A model generated the notes under the pieces. It saw only the letters and a program-made list of their open reading frames with translations, did not search any database and was not told the DNA's origin. From Anaerolineae bacterium (lineage in GTDB: Bacteria; Desulfobacterota; Desulfobacteria; Desulfobacterales; ETH-SRB1), in contig DATKWZ010000001.1 in assembly GCA_035529315.1 (NCBI GenBank), forward strand, positions 1-64,000: DNA of 64,000 nucleotides, read 5' to 3'. The position numbers and the translations under genes were made by a program. This document shows positions 46,702-54,440 of this stretch, in pieces. The stretch's first letter is position 1. Every line of letters begins with the position of its first letter.

Positions 46702-48024
46702 CTATAGCTTGTTTATCACCTGGCCGGTTATTACCTTGGGATAAAAATAGGTTGATTTTCTCGGCATTATCAGCCCCTGCTGGGCTATTTCACGCACCTG
46801 GTTAATTTTTGTCGGGTTAAGAATAAAGGTGATATCGCATCTGCCTGAGACAACCTCCTGGATCGCCTTTTCTTCGCTGCTTGAATATGCAATCAGTTTT
46901 TCATTATCAAGCATTGACTGGTCAAAACCAAGAATCTCCATTAATATAAGACGGGTCAACACGGTCACGTCAAGACTTTTTAATGGATCCGGGAGGTTTT
47001 CGCCTGTCACATGATTCATGACATTTGGCTTTAATGTCAGCAAATAAAATTCCGGATGGTTTTTCATAAAGGCTCCAATCATATTTTTTGAGCTGTTTGA
47101 TTTAAGAGCCGATATAAAGTTTGCCCTGGCTTTTCCTATTTCGTTGTTTTCAAATGGTATTCTATTTATGCAAAAATAATTTTCTGCTTTTTGGATAAAT
47201 GAAGCAAGAATTGAATCTTTAATCCCTGTCAGCATTCGGTGTGCCGGAAGTATAACCAGACCGGGATCTTCCATGCTGCAAAGATACATCATTACATAGT
47301 TGGCCGGATTGTCGTTATTAAAATCAGGCGTTGTGCTTGACAGGTGGTTTTTATAGTTAAGGGCTGTTTCATATCGATGGTGTCCATCAGCTATAAAAAT
47401 GCTTTTTTCTTTCATTGCATCGGCAACATATCTGTGCACAGAGCTGTCGGTTATGCGCCATAGCCTGTGTTTCATGCCTTGTTTATCGATAATGTCTATG
47501 TCAGGTTTTTTGCTGCATGCAGCATCCTTTAATGAATCCAAAATAATGTTTTGATCTGAATAGAGTGAAAATATGGGACTGAAATTGGCATTGCAGGCCT
47601 TTATCAGCTCGAATCTTTCCGCGCTTACCTTGGAGAAGGTTTTTTCATGGGGAAGAATTATACCCTTGTCAAAGGGTTCAAGGCGGACCAGAGCGTTCAG
47701 CCCATAGCGCGTAACTATTTTATTTCCCAAGGTAAAACCAACAGTTGTCAGATAAAAGGCCGGCGATGTATCCTGCACCATTATTTTTTCTGAAATCCAT
47801 TTGTTAAGCAGGTTTGCGGCCCTTGTATACCGGTTGTTTTTATCCGTGTCATTTTTTGTTGATTTACCCAGGTCCAGCCGGACAATATTATACGGACTTT
47901 GTTTGTAAAAATTACACTGATCTTGTTCAGTAATGATATCATAAGGCGGTGTTATGACTTCAGATAGATTATGAATTTTGTGCTGGTTATAGAGTATTCC
48001 CCTGAAAGGGATGATTTCAGCCAT
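46702..48024 (-). CDS. DUF1015 family protein
   Basis: 440 residues with the family's hallmark blocks: MAEIIPFRGILYN, VITPPYDIIT, the ILPHEKT motif and the IADGHHRYETAL motif near residue 210. The latter resembles a ParB/serine-kinase-like (SerK) nucleotide fold, and some relatives act as ADP-dependent serine kinases or in phosphoserine metabolism. No direct evidence here. AGGAA precedes the ATG. Confidence 0.82.
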   Translation of the reverse strand: MAEIIPFRGILYNQHKIHNLSEVITPPYDIITEQDQCNFYKQSPYNIVRLDLGKSTKNDTDKNNRYTRAANLLNKWISEKIMVQDTSPAFYLTTVGFTLGNKIVTRYGLNALVRLEPFDKGIILPHEKTFSKVSAERFELIKACNANFSPIFSLYSDQNIILDSLKDAACSKKPDIDIIDKQGMKHRLWRITDSSVHRYVADAMKEKSIFIADGHHRYETALNYKNHLSSTTPDFNNDNPANYVMMYLCSMEDPGLVILPAHRMLTGIKDSILASFIQKAENYFCINRIPFENNEIGKARANFISALKSNSSKNMIGAFMKNHPEFYLLTLKPNVMNHVTGENLPDPLKSLDVTVLTRLILMEILGFDQSMLDNEKLIAYSSSEEKAIQEVVSGRCDITFILNPTKINQVREIAQQGLIMPRKSTYFYPKVITGQVINKL

Positions 48025-48181
48025 GTTTTTTTCCTGTTTCCCTCTGTTTGTTATTTCCGTGAAGTTTATCCCCTTTTACGCAACCATCAATAATAGGATA
48101 ATCTTATTCAAGTCAAATAATTATTGAAAAAATTTTATTTGTTTTTTTTTCTTTCCAAAACATCTGGGCATATAAAGTTTA

Positions 48182-48209
48182 TTGACATGAAACAGCAAAA
48201 AAATATAAA
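48182..48209 (+). promoter_or_regulatory. Sigma-70 promoter of tRNA-Ser(CGA)
   Basis: TTGACA (48182-48187) and TATAAA (48204-48209), 16 bp apart. Transcription would start about 10 nt before the tRNA. Confidence 0.75.
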
Positions 48210-48225
48210 TAAACTATTTACTGCC

Positions 48226-48318
48226 GGAGAGGTTGCCGAGTGGCTGAAGGCCCCGCTCTCGAAAAGCGGTATCCTGTGAATAACGGGATCGTGGGTTCGA
48301 ATCCCACCCTCTCCGCCA
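48226..48318 (+). tRNA. tRNA-Ser (CGA)
   Basis: 93-nt class II tRNA with long variable arm, GGAGAGG/CCTCTCC acceptor, anticodon loop CTCGAAA (CGA), T-loop TTCGAAT and encoded GCCA. Confidence 0.96.
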
Positions 48319-48319
48319 G

Positions 48320-48342
48320 GAGATTTAACGTTGTTAAATCTC
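48320..48342. repeat. 10-bp hairpin after tRNA-Ser(CGA)
   Basis: GAGATTTAAC-GTT-GTTAAATCTC, a perfect stem starting 2 nt past the tRNA CCA. No T-run follows. It may protect or end the precursor. Confidence 0.6.
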
Positions 48343-48428
48343 ACCAGTGGCTTGTAGCCAGCAGCTCAAAGGCTTTGCCTACTCGTAGCTATTAGCTATA
48401 AGTAGCCGTTAGGCTCTTAAGGGATTCT

Positions 48429-48785
48429 ATGAAATTTAGATTCAAAGAGTTTAGAATTTACAAAGACGCTAAAGACTATTGTAGATTTTGCCGGGACGTT
48501 ATTGCGAATCATTTAGCCAGACAAGACAAAAGTTTAACAAGCCAATTGGATAGAGCACTGAATTCAATTGTGCTTAACATTGCTGAAGGATCTGCTGACA
48601 ATTCTGATACTGAGTTTGCCCGGTTTTTAGGTATATCAATGAGATCTGTCTATGAAACCGTTGCAGGATTTGATCTTGCAACCCTATATGAATATATTGA
48701 TGAGGATTTAAACCAGAGAATTGAAGAAAAGGCACACTCTCTGGTAAAGCAATTAGCATCATTTCGTAACAAGCTTAAAACATAA
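48429..48785 (+). CDS. Four-helix-bundle protein (S23/TIGR02436 type)
   Basis: 118 residues with the family pattern FRIYKDAKDYCRFCRDV, LTSQLDRALNSIVLNIAEGS and EFARFLGISMRSVYE. Such proteins are usually encoded in 23S rRNA intervening sequences or scattered alone, with unknown function. Here the gene lies between two tRNA-Ser genes, flanked by AGCTATTAGCTA-type microrepeats. It is probably acquired. The start ATG 48429 lacks a good binding site. Confidence 0.82.
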   Translation: MKFRFKEFRIYKDAKDYCRFCRDVIANHLARQDKSLTSQLDRALNSIVLNIAEGSADNSDTEFARFLGISMRSVYETVAGFDLATLYEYIDEDLNQRIEEKAHSLVKQLASFRNKLKT

Positions 48786-48816
48786 TGCTATTAGCTAAGA
48801 GCTATTAGCTAATAGT

Positions 48817-48837
48817 ACCCCCGCTTGTAGCGGGGGT
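48817..48837. repeat. 8-bp hairpin before tRNA-Ser(GGA)
   Basis: ACCCCCGC-TTGTA-GCGGGGGT, ending 3 nt before the tRNA. It could separate the four-helix-bundle transcript from the tRNA or mark the 5' processing site. Confidence 0.6.
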
Positions 48838-48840
48838 TGC

Positions 48841-48934
48841 GGAGAGATGTCCGAGCTGGCTGAAGGAGCACGACTGGAAATCGTGTGTGCTGCCAAAAGC
48901 GGCACCCAGGGTTCGAATCCCTGTCTCTCCGCCA
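48841..48934 (+). tRNA. tRNA-Ser (GGA)
   Basis: 94-nt class II tRNA with GGAGAGA/TCTCTCC acceptor, anticodon loop CTGGAAA (GGA), long variable arm, T-loop TTCGAAT and encoded GCCA. An open frame runs through it into dnaX but is not translated from here. Confidence 0.96.
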
Positions 48935-48987
48935 AAAAATCTTTACCACAGAGAGATTTAAAGCGGTTAAAATGGAATATCATCTGT

Positions 48988-50691
48988 ATGTCTTATATTG
49001 TTCTTGCACGCAAATACCGTCCCCAGACATTTGAGCAGGTTATTAAGCAGGATCATGTTACCCTGACTTTAACCAATGCGATTTCATTAAATCGTGTTGC
49101 ACACGCAATTTTGCTTACAGGGCCCAGGGGAACAGGCAAGACAACCGTTGCCCGTATACTGGCAAAAGCCATGAATTGTAAGGATGGCCCTACTCCTGTT
49201 CCATGCAATAAATGCAGATCCTGCCATGAAATCACTTCAGGCAGTTCAGCCGATGTGTATGAAATTGACGGTGCATCAAATAATGGTGTAGAGCAGATCA
49301 GAACTTTGTGTGACAACATCAAGTATATGCCGGCATATAGCCGTTACAAAATATATATTATTGATGAAGTCCACATGCTCAGTAAGGGCGCATTTAACGC
49401 TCTTCTAAAGACCCTTGAAGAGCCGCCGTCCCATGTCATGTTTATTTTTGCCACTACCGAGCCAAACAGAATCCCGATAACCATTCTTTCCAGATGCCAG
49501 AGATACGATTTCAGGCATATAGATATTGAGTCGCTTTCTGAGCACATGAAAGATCTCTGCGCCAAAGAAGGGTTTGATATATCTATTGAGAGCCTCGAGC
49601 TTATTGCCCGTGAAGCAGGAGGAAGCATGAGAGATGCTTTAAGTCTTCTTGACCAGGTTATCTCTTGCGTGCAGGGCTCTATAACGCACGACAAAGTCTT
49701 GGATATTTTAAGCGTTATTGACAGAAAAATTATTTTTGATATTTCCGGTGCTGTTTTACGCGGGGATCTTCCGGCGATTCTTGATATTTTGGATGATATT
49801 TATGCCCGTGGTTATGAAATGCAAAAGCTGTATGCTGATATGGTTGAACAATTCAGGAATTTGCTTGTTGTAAATATGGGGGAAAATATCGGCAAGCTGG
49901 TAAATCTTCCCGCGCATGAAATAGACCTTATGCGTGATCAGGCAAAGGATGTCTCTCCGATTTTTTTAAATCAGATTTTTGATCTTCTTTTTAAGGAGGA
50001 GCCTGCGATAAGGTTTTCAGCTCAGCCAAAGCTGGCAATTGAATTGCTGTTTATCAAGATGTTTCAGATAAAACCGGCCATGCCCATCGACCTGCTTATT
50101 GAAAAGCTTGATAATCTTAAAAATGGTATTTATGAAAAAAAGGATTATGGGATTTCCGAAGACCAGGCATCTTACGGCTGTCACGAAAAAGGTCATCAAT
50201 TGAACAGCCACGAGCAAGGCCGGCCTGAAAAGGATCTTCAGGGCTGGACAGGGTCGGCAACGGAAATCAGGGAATTAAAAGAGCCTGATGATCAAACAAA
50301 TGTTTCATATAAAGACGATCTTGATCTGACATGGAAAAGGCTGCTTGATATTTTTCTGAAAAACCATTCTGCACTTGCTGCAAACCTTGAAAAGTGCATC
50401 CTGAAAAAACTGACGGAACATAGCCTGGAAATCGAAATCAACGGCAATGGTTTTAATGTTAACATGATAAAGCGCAGTAAAAATGTGGCTATTATAAAAA
50501 AGGTATGCGAAGATTTTTTTGGGAAAAGAATGGATCTGGCCTTAACAATTAAAGAGAACCAGAAAAAAGACAACCAGGAACATAAAACAGACAGAGAAAG
50601 CCGTTTGAAACAGGAGGCTTTAAGCCACAGCCTGGTCGCGGACACTATAGAAATTTTCAATGGACGGATATTGGATGTAAAAATATTATAG
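48988..50691 (+). CDS. dnaX: DNA polymerase III subunits gamma/tau
   Basis: Clamp-loader ATPase of the replisome. 567 residues from ATG 48988 (MSYIVLARKYRPQTF). P-loop GPRGTGKTT (45-53), zinc cysteines C-x8-C-x2-C-x2-C (NCKDGPTPVPCNKCRSC), the box IIDEVHML and SRC finger FILSRCQR-like ILSRCQRYDF. The C-terminal third is tau-specific. It holds a slippery A-AAA-AAG at 50136-50142 that could give a gamma form. Start of the usual dnaX-ebfC-recR operon. Confidence 0.95.
   Translation: MSYIVLARKYRPQTFEQVIKQDHVTLTLTNAISLNRVAHAILLTGPRGTGKTTVARILAKAMNCKDGPTPVPCNKCRSCHEITSGSSADVYEIDGASNNGVEQIRTLCDNIKYMPAYSRYKIYIIDEVHMLSKGAFNALLKTLEEPPSHVMFIFATTEPNRIPITILSRCQRYDFRHIDIESLSEHMKDLCAKEGFDISIESLELIAREAGGSMRDALSLLDQVISCVQGSITHDKVLDILSVIDRKIIFDISGAVLRGDLPAILDILDDIYARGYEMQKLYADMVEQFRNLLVVNMGENIGKLVNLPAHEIDLMRDQAKDVSPIFLNQIFDLLFKEEPAIRFSAQPKLAIELLFIKMFQIKPAMPIDLLIEKLDNLKNGIYEKKDYGISEDQASYGCHEKGHQLNSHEQGRPEKDLQGWTGSATEIRELKEPDDQTNVSYKDDLDLTWKRLLDIFLKNHSALAANLEKCILKKLTEHSLEIEINGNGFNVNMIKRSKNVAIIKKVCEDFFGKRMDLALTIKENQKKDNQEHKTDRESRLKQEALSHSLVADTIEIFNGRILDVKIL
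50136..50142 (+). other. Possible programmed frameshift site in dnaX
   Basis: In the dnaX frame codons 383-385 read GAA AAA AAG, giving the E. coli-type slippery heptamer A-AAA-AAG in correct phase. A -1 shift leads to a stop after 28 further codons, for a gamma-like product of about 413 residues. No strong downstream stem was seen. Confidence 0.4.
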
Positions 50692-50703
50692 GAGGTATTT
50701 TTC

Positions 50704-51015
50704 ATGAAAGGCATGGGGGGTATGATGAAGCAGGCCCAGAAGCTTCAAGCCAGGATGGCAAGCCTGCAGGAAGAGATGGCTGAAAAAGTTATTGAAGCAA
50801 CTGCAGGCGGAGGCATGATAAAGGTCGCAGCAAACGGCAGGCAGCAGATTCTGTCTATTCAGATAGAAAAAGAGGTTGTGGATCCTGATGATGTTGAGAT
50901 GTTGCAGGACCTGATATTAGCGGCGGTAAATGACGCTCTGGCAAAGTCAAATGAAATGGTTTCAGCAGAAATGAGCAAGCTTACAGGCGGCTTGAGCATA
51001 CCAGGATTAATGTAA
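50704..51015 (+). CDS. YbaB/EbfC nucleoid-associated protein
   Basis: 103 residues, DNA-binding dimer of the nucleoid. [18 protein letters not shown] start and [26 protein letters not shown] precedes the ATG. It lies 12 nt after dnaX and 1 nt before recR. Confidence 0.93.
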   Translation: MKGMGGMMKQAQKLQARMASLQEEMAEKVIEATAGGGMIKVAANGRQQILSIQIEKEVVDPDDVEMLQDLILAAVNDALAKSNEMVSAEMSKLTGGLSIPGLM

Positions 51016-51016
51016 C

Positions 51017-51628
51017 ATGAGCTTTTATCCATTGCCAATCTTGAATTTGATTAGAAATATATCAAGGTTGCCGGGAGTTGGCGAAAAAACAGCCGAACGT
51101 CTTGCAATGCATATATTGCGCACTCCGCTCAGGGAGGCTGAGGAGCTTGCCCGCAGCATACTGGAAATGAAAGACAAAATAAAACTGTGCTCAACATGTT
51201 ATGCTTTGAGCGACAGCCATATTTGCAATATTTGCAGCGACCAGACAAGGTCAGCCGCCATATTATGCGTTGTGGAGCAGCCTGCTGATATGGTTGCTAT
51301 TGAAAAGTCAGGCTCATATAAGGGCTTGTATCATATTCTTCAAGGGGTGCTTTCCCCAATGAACGGAGTGGGCCCGGATAAGATCAGAATCAAAGAGCTT
51401 GTATTAAGGATAGAGAAAAACATGGTCAAAGAGGTTGTGCTGGCAACAGGCACAAATGTTGAAGGTGAGGCAACCGCCTCTTATATTGCGCAACTCCTTA
51501 ACAAATATCCGGTTAAAATAACCCGGATAGCGTCCGGCGTGCCGATGGGAGGCGACCTGAAATACGTGGATCAGGTTACCTTGAAAAGGGCCATGGAAAC
51601 CAGGCATACTGTTGATTTTGGCGGTTAA
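51017..51628 (+). CDS. recR: Recombination protein RecR
   Basis: 203-residue member of the RecFOR pathway. Helix-hairpin-helix (LPGVGEKTAERLA), zinc finger CSTC...CNIC (57-72) and a Toprim domain. Its start is 1 nt after ebfC, implying coupling. Confidence 0.96.
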   Translation: MSFYPLPILNLIRNISRLPGVGEKTAERLAMHILRTPLREAEELARSILEMKDKIKLCSTCYALSDSHICNICSDQTRSAAILCVVEQPADMVAIEKSGSYKGLYHILQGVLSPMNGVGPDKIRIKELVLRIEKNMVKEVVLATGTNVEGEATASYIAQLLNKYPVKITRIASGVPMGGDLKYVDQVTLKRAMETRHTVDFGG

Positions 51629-51632
51629 TGAT

Positions 51633-52022
51633 ATGAACCCATCCGATATCTTCAAATGTGAAAAATGCGGTGACTGTTGCAAGGGATATGGCGGGACTTA
51701 TGTTACTGAGAAAGATATTGAAGCAATAGCAGCTTATATCAAGACGGATAAAGAGAATTTTGTCAAAGATTATTGTTATATGTCCGGAAGCCGGCCGGTT
51801 TTGGCACAGAAAAAGGATGGCTACTGTATATTCTGGGACAAACTTTGCACAATTCATCCGGTTAAGCCTAAAATGTGCAGGCAGTGGCCTTTTATCAAAA
51901 ATGTATTGATAGATATAAATAACTGGCAGATCATGGCCAGCATATGCTCGGGCATGCGCATAGATGTGCCTGATGAAACAATCAGGGAATGCGTAAGGAA
52001 AGAACTTTTAAAGAATCAATAA
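51633..52022 (+). CDS. Short YkgJ-family CxxCxxCC protein
   Basis: 129 residues from ATG 51633. Cys10, Cys13, Cys16 and Cys17 in KCEKCGDCC, and a second group around DKLCTIHPVKPKMCRQWPF, make the complete CxxCxxCC domain with almost nothing added. Zinc or iron-sulfur binding is expected, function unknown. It begins 4 nt after recR and probably belongs to the dnaX operon. TTG 51612 is an alternative start. Confidence 0.8.
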   Translation: MNPSDIFKCEKCGDCCKGYGGTYVTEKDIEAIAAYIKTDKENFVKDYCYMSGSRPVLAQKKDGYCIFWDKLCTIHPVKPKMCRQWPFIKNVLIDINNWQIMASICSGMRIDVPDETIRECVRKELLKNQ

Positions 52023-52160
52023 TGACAAGCTCGCAAAAAGTCCAAAAACACCGTTTTCCGTCATTCCGTCGAAAGCCGGAATCCAGTCTTTTCAAGCAGT
52101 TGAAAGCCATATGGACTCCGGTTTTCACCGGAGTGACGACTTTTTACGAGTTTATCAATA
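52022..52160. mobile_element. Family B MITE-like element (B3), best-preserved copy
   Basis: Ends GACAAGCTCGCAAAAAGTC (52024-52042) and GACTTTTTACGAGTTTATC (52138-52156) are inverted repeats with 16 of 19 matches. The inside has the CGTCATTCCGTCGAAAGCCG / ACCGGAGTGACG pair. It separates recR/ykgJ from murI. Confidence 0.75.
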
Positions 52161-52179
52161 ATTATGAACTTGCAAAAAT

Positions 52180-52965
52180 ATGATTGGAATATTTGATTCA
52201 GGAATAGGTGGTCTGACCGTTGTGCGAGCATTTATGGAACAGCTGTCAGGTTATGATATTATCTATTTTGGTGATACTGCCAGAACTCCGTATGGCAACA
52301 AGAGCCCTGAAACAGTTGTCAAGTATGCTCTTGAAAACACAGATTTTCTTTTAAGCAAAGGCGCAAAGATAATTGTCATGGCATGCCATACAGCTTCAAG
52401 TGTTGCAACGGAAAAGATGGCTGAAAGGTTTGATGTCCCGATTTTCGAAGTTATCACACCGGCTGTAGAGCTTGCAATAAAGTCTTCCGGAAAGTCCGGA
52501 ATCGGCGTTATCGGAACAAGGGCTACGATAAACAGCGGCATCTATGAAAAAAAGATAAAGCAAATGAATCCTGATGCAAAGGTTTATTCCTTTCCGTGCC
52601 CTTTGCTTGTCCCATTGGTAGAGGAGGGGTGGCTTAAAAAACCGGAAACAAGGATGATAGTAAAAAAATATCTGCATCCCCTGAAGATCAGGCAGATAAA
52701 AACCCTTATCCTTGGTTGCACCCATTATCCAATCTTAAAAAACATCATACAGCAAAAGGTTGGCAAGAGGGTAAACATAATCGATTCTTCTATCGCTGTT
52801 GCAGGCAAGGTAAAGGCTTTTTTAGAAAATCATATTGAAGTCGACAGTATGCTCGATAAAAAAGGGGGGTGCAGGTTCTTTGTGTCTGATGTAACAGCGC
52901 AGTTTGAAAAAACAGCAAAAGACATGCTTAAAAGAACCCTTATTCTTGAGCATGTAAGGATATAA
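52180..52965 (+). CDS. murI: Glutamate racemase
   Basis: Makes D-glutamate for peptidoglycan. 261 residues with DSGIGG (6-11), first catalytic cysteine Cys69 and the second in LGCTHYP. The first motif reads ACHTAS instead of the almost universal ACNTAS, replacing the Asn next to the cysteine by His. The rest is normal, so activity is likely. No ribosome binding site; the gene starts 20 bp after the B3 element. Confidence 0.92.
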   Translation: MIGIFDSGIGGLTVVRAFMEQLSGYDIIYFGDTARTPYGNKSPETVVKYALENTDFLLSKGAKIIVMACHTASSVATEKMAERFDVPIFEVITPAVELAIKSSGKSGIGVIGTRATINSGIYEKKIKQMNPDAKVYSFPCPLLVPLVEEGWLKKPETRMIVKKYLHPLKIRQIKTLILGCTHYPILKNIIQQKVGKRVNIIDSSIAVAGKVKAFLENHIEVDSMLDKKGGCRFFVSDVTAQFEKTAKDMLKRTLILEHVRI

Positions 52966-53120
52966 GGCAACAGTTCACGGTTGTCGGTTTACGGCTCACA
53001 GTTTTTTCAATGAACTATGCAAAGAGCGGCTTTTATGCTTTGATCAACCGTTAACTGTAAACTGTTAACCGTAAGCGGTTACAGATATTAGACGTGATTA
53101 ATATTTATGGAGAGAAAGTC

Positions 53121-53372
53121 GTGAAAGACAAAGAAGGATTATACTATTATCCGTTTCCCGGGAACAAACAAATCCGCACGTATGTTCGCGAATCTGAAGG
53201 AAACATTTGGTTCAGGCTCTGGAATAAAGAAGACCCTGGCCTGTGGATGGAACACGGGTGGGTGCCGTACGGGGCCATCAAGCTGGCTGCAAGCATGTTC
53301 AAGCGCGGCGGTTTTGACCCTGACCAGGCTTATGATATCAGGGTGGCAAAGGCGCTTCTTGCAGAAAAATAA
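53121..53372 (+). CDS. Unrecognised 83-residue protein
   Basis: Soluble, aromatic-rich (YYYPFPG, NIWFRLWN, LWMEHGWVPYG). GTG 53121 is chosen because GGAG lies 8 nt upstream; the frame can be extended to GTG 53094. It follows a stretch of CGGTTTACGG-type microrepeats. Probably a conserved small protein of this lineage, function unknown. Confidence 0.6.
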   Translation: MKDKEGLYYYPFPGNKQIRTYVRESEGNIWFRLWNKEDPGLWMEHGWVPYGAIKLAASMFKRGGFDPDQAYDIRVAKALLAEK

Positions 53373-53445
53373 TCGTTAAGCATGCATTGTGAATAAGGTT
53401 GAAAATTCATATCCTTATTTTGTGCCTTTGTGGCTGAACTGCTGT

Positions 53446-53474
53446 CTTATTTTGTGTTTTCGTGATTGTTTTTT
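53446..53474 (+). repeat. 29-bp exact repeat, first copy at 171-199
   Basis: Identical over 29 bases to the stretch next to the insertion sequence end at the left edge. It is followed by TTTTCAAGGGTCTC, which resembles a family D tip. Confidence 0.6.
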
Positions 53475-53504
53475 CAAGGGTCTCATCTGCTGATTATAAA
53501 AATA

Positions 53505-53531
53505 TTGACAAATAAATATTTTTGACATAAT
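53505..53531 (+). promoter_or_regulatory. Promoter of tRNA-Gly
   Basis: TTGACA (53505-53510) with CATAAT (53526-53531) at 15 bp, or TAATTT at 17 bp. Transcription would begin about 10 nt before the tRNA. Confidence 0.6.
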
Positions 53532-53547
53532 TTAATTAACTTGGGAT

Positions 53548-53623
53548 GCGGGCATAGCTCAGCTGGTAGAGTACAAGCTTCCCAAGCTTGGTGTCGCGAG
53601 TTCGAATCTCGTTGCCCGCTCCA
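53548..53623 (+). tRNA. tRNA-Gly (CCC)
   Basis: 76-nt cloverleaf with GCGGGCA/TGCCCGC acceptor, anticodon loop TTCCCAA (CCC), T-loop TTCGAAT and encoded TCCA. It precedes the rimP-nusA-infB operon on the same strand. Confidence 0.96.
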
Positions 53624-53819
53624 TGTGTCTGTGTGTCCGCCTTTTTTCATTTATAAAGGTTTAGTAAAGAGATATCTGGAGAATGGAGATGACCTTCGGC
53701 AATCTCCTTGATGATGGGACTTTTATCTATATGCTCGGGTTGGAGTAAATTGTTTCTTATGGTTATTTCGTTGAACAGATAAAGGTTCTATCTATTTCAA
53801 AAGAGTTATAAATGAGAAG

Positions 53820-53846
53820 AAACGGGCTTTAGCCCGTTTTTTTTGT
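53820..53846 (+). terminator. Intrinsic terminator just before rimP
   Basis: ACGGGCT-TT-AGCCCGT followed by eight T, then GTTTTTTT. It ends 10 nt before the rimP ATG. It can end the tRNA-Gly transcript and, if read through, limits the nusA operon. Confidence 0.85.
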
Positions 53847-53855
53847 TTTTTTGAT

Positions 53856-54440
53856 ATGGGTTATAGACAGGTGAGAACTAAAAGGGAAAAAATAAAGAGA
53901 TCTGAATTTAATAGAAAAGATCGGGAATTTAAAATAGGGCCTCGGGCGGCTCAGAAAGAAATCGTCAGATGGATAAAGGAGTCGGCACAGCTATTATGCG
54001 AAGTCGAAGGCATGGAGCTGGTTCATGTTGAGTGTCAGCGGGAATCAGCCCGTATGATAATACGTCTTTATATAGACAGGCCCGGAGGAGTTACGCTGGA
54101 TGACTGTGTGCATATCAGCAGGCAGATGAACAATTCTATGGATGTTGATCTAAAAGAATCGGATTTTGAAAACATTGGGCCATATAATCTGGAGGTTTCA
54201 TCTCCAGGGCCTAATCGGCCTCTTGGGGAAAGGTCGGACTTTGAAAGGTTCAAGGGACAAATTGTTGAAATTAAGACATTGAAACCTGTTGAGGAGCAAA
54301 AAAAATTCAAGGGCGTTCTGCTGGGTATGTCAGAAGAAACTGTTGAGCTTTTAAGCAACGACAAGACAATTGCTATTCCTTTTAAGGAAATTACCAGGGC
54401 GTGCCTTATTAATTATAATGGAGAAAATCGATGCTTATAA
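53856..54440 (+). CDS. rimP: Ribosome maturation factor RimP
   Basis: Needed for 30S assembly. 194 residues from ATG 53856, with a basic lead of about 30 residues before the family's normal start. The core has CEVEGMELVHVEC, YIDRPGGVTLDDC and EVSSPGPNRPL. The ATG directly follows the terminator T-run and has no binding site, so an internal start such as GTG 53871 is possible. It overlaps nusA by 10 bp. Confidence 0.9.
   Translation: MGYRQVRTKREKIKRSEFNRKDREFKIGPRAAQKEIVRWIKESAQLLCEVEGMELVHVECQRESARMIIRLYIDRPGGVTLDDCVHISRQMNNSMDVDLKESDFENIGPYNLEVSSPGPNRPLGERSDFERFKGQIVEIKTLKPVEEQKKFKGVLLGMSEETVELLSNDKTIAIPFKEITRACLINYNGENRCL

Noticed and set aside
48847-48987. Open frame joining tRNA-Ser(GGA) to dnaX
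   Set aside because: The frame passes through the tRNA; the normal DnaX start is ATG 48988.
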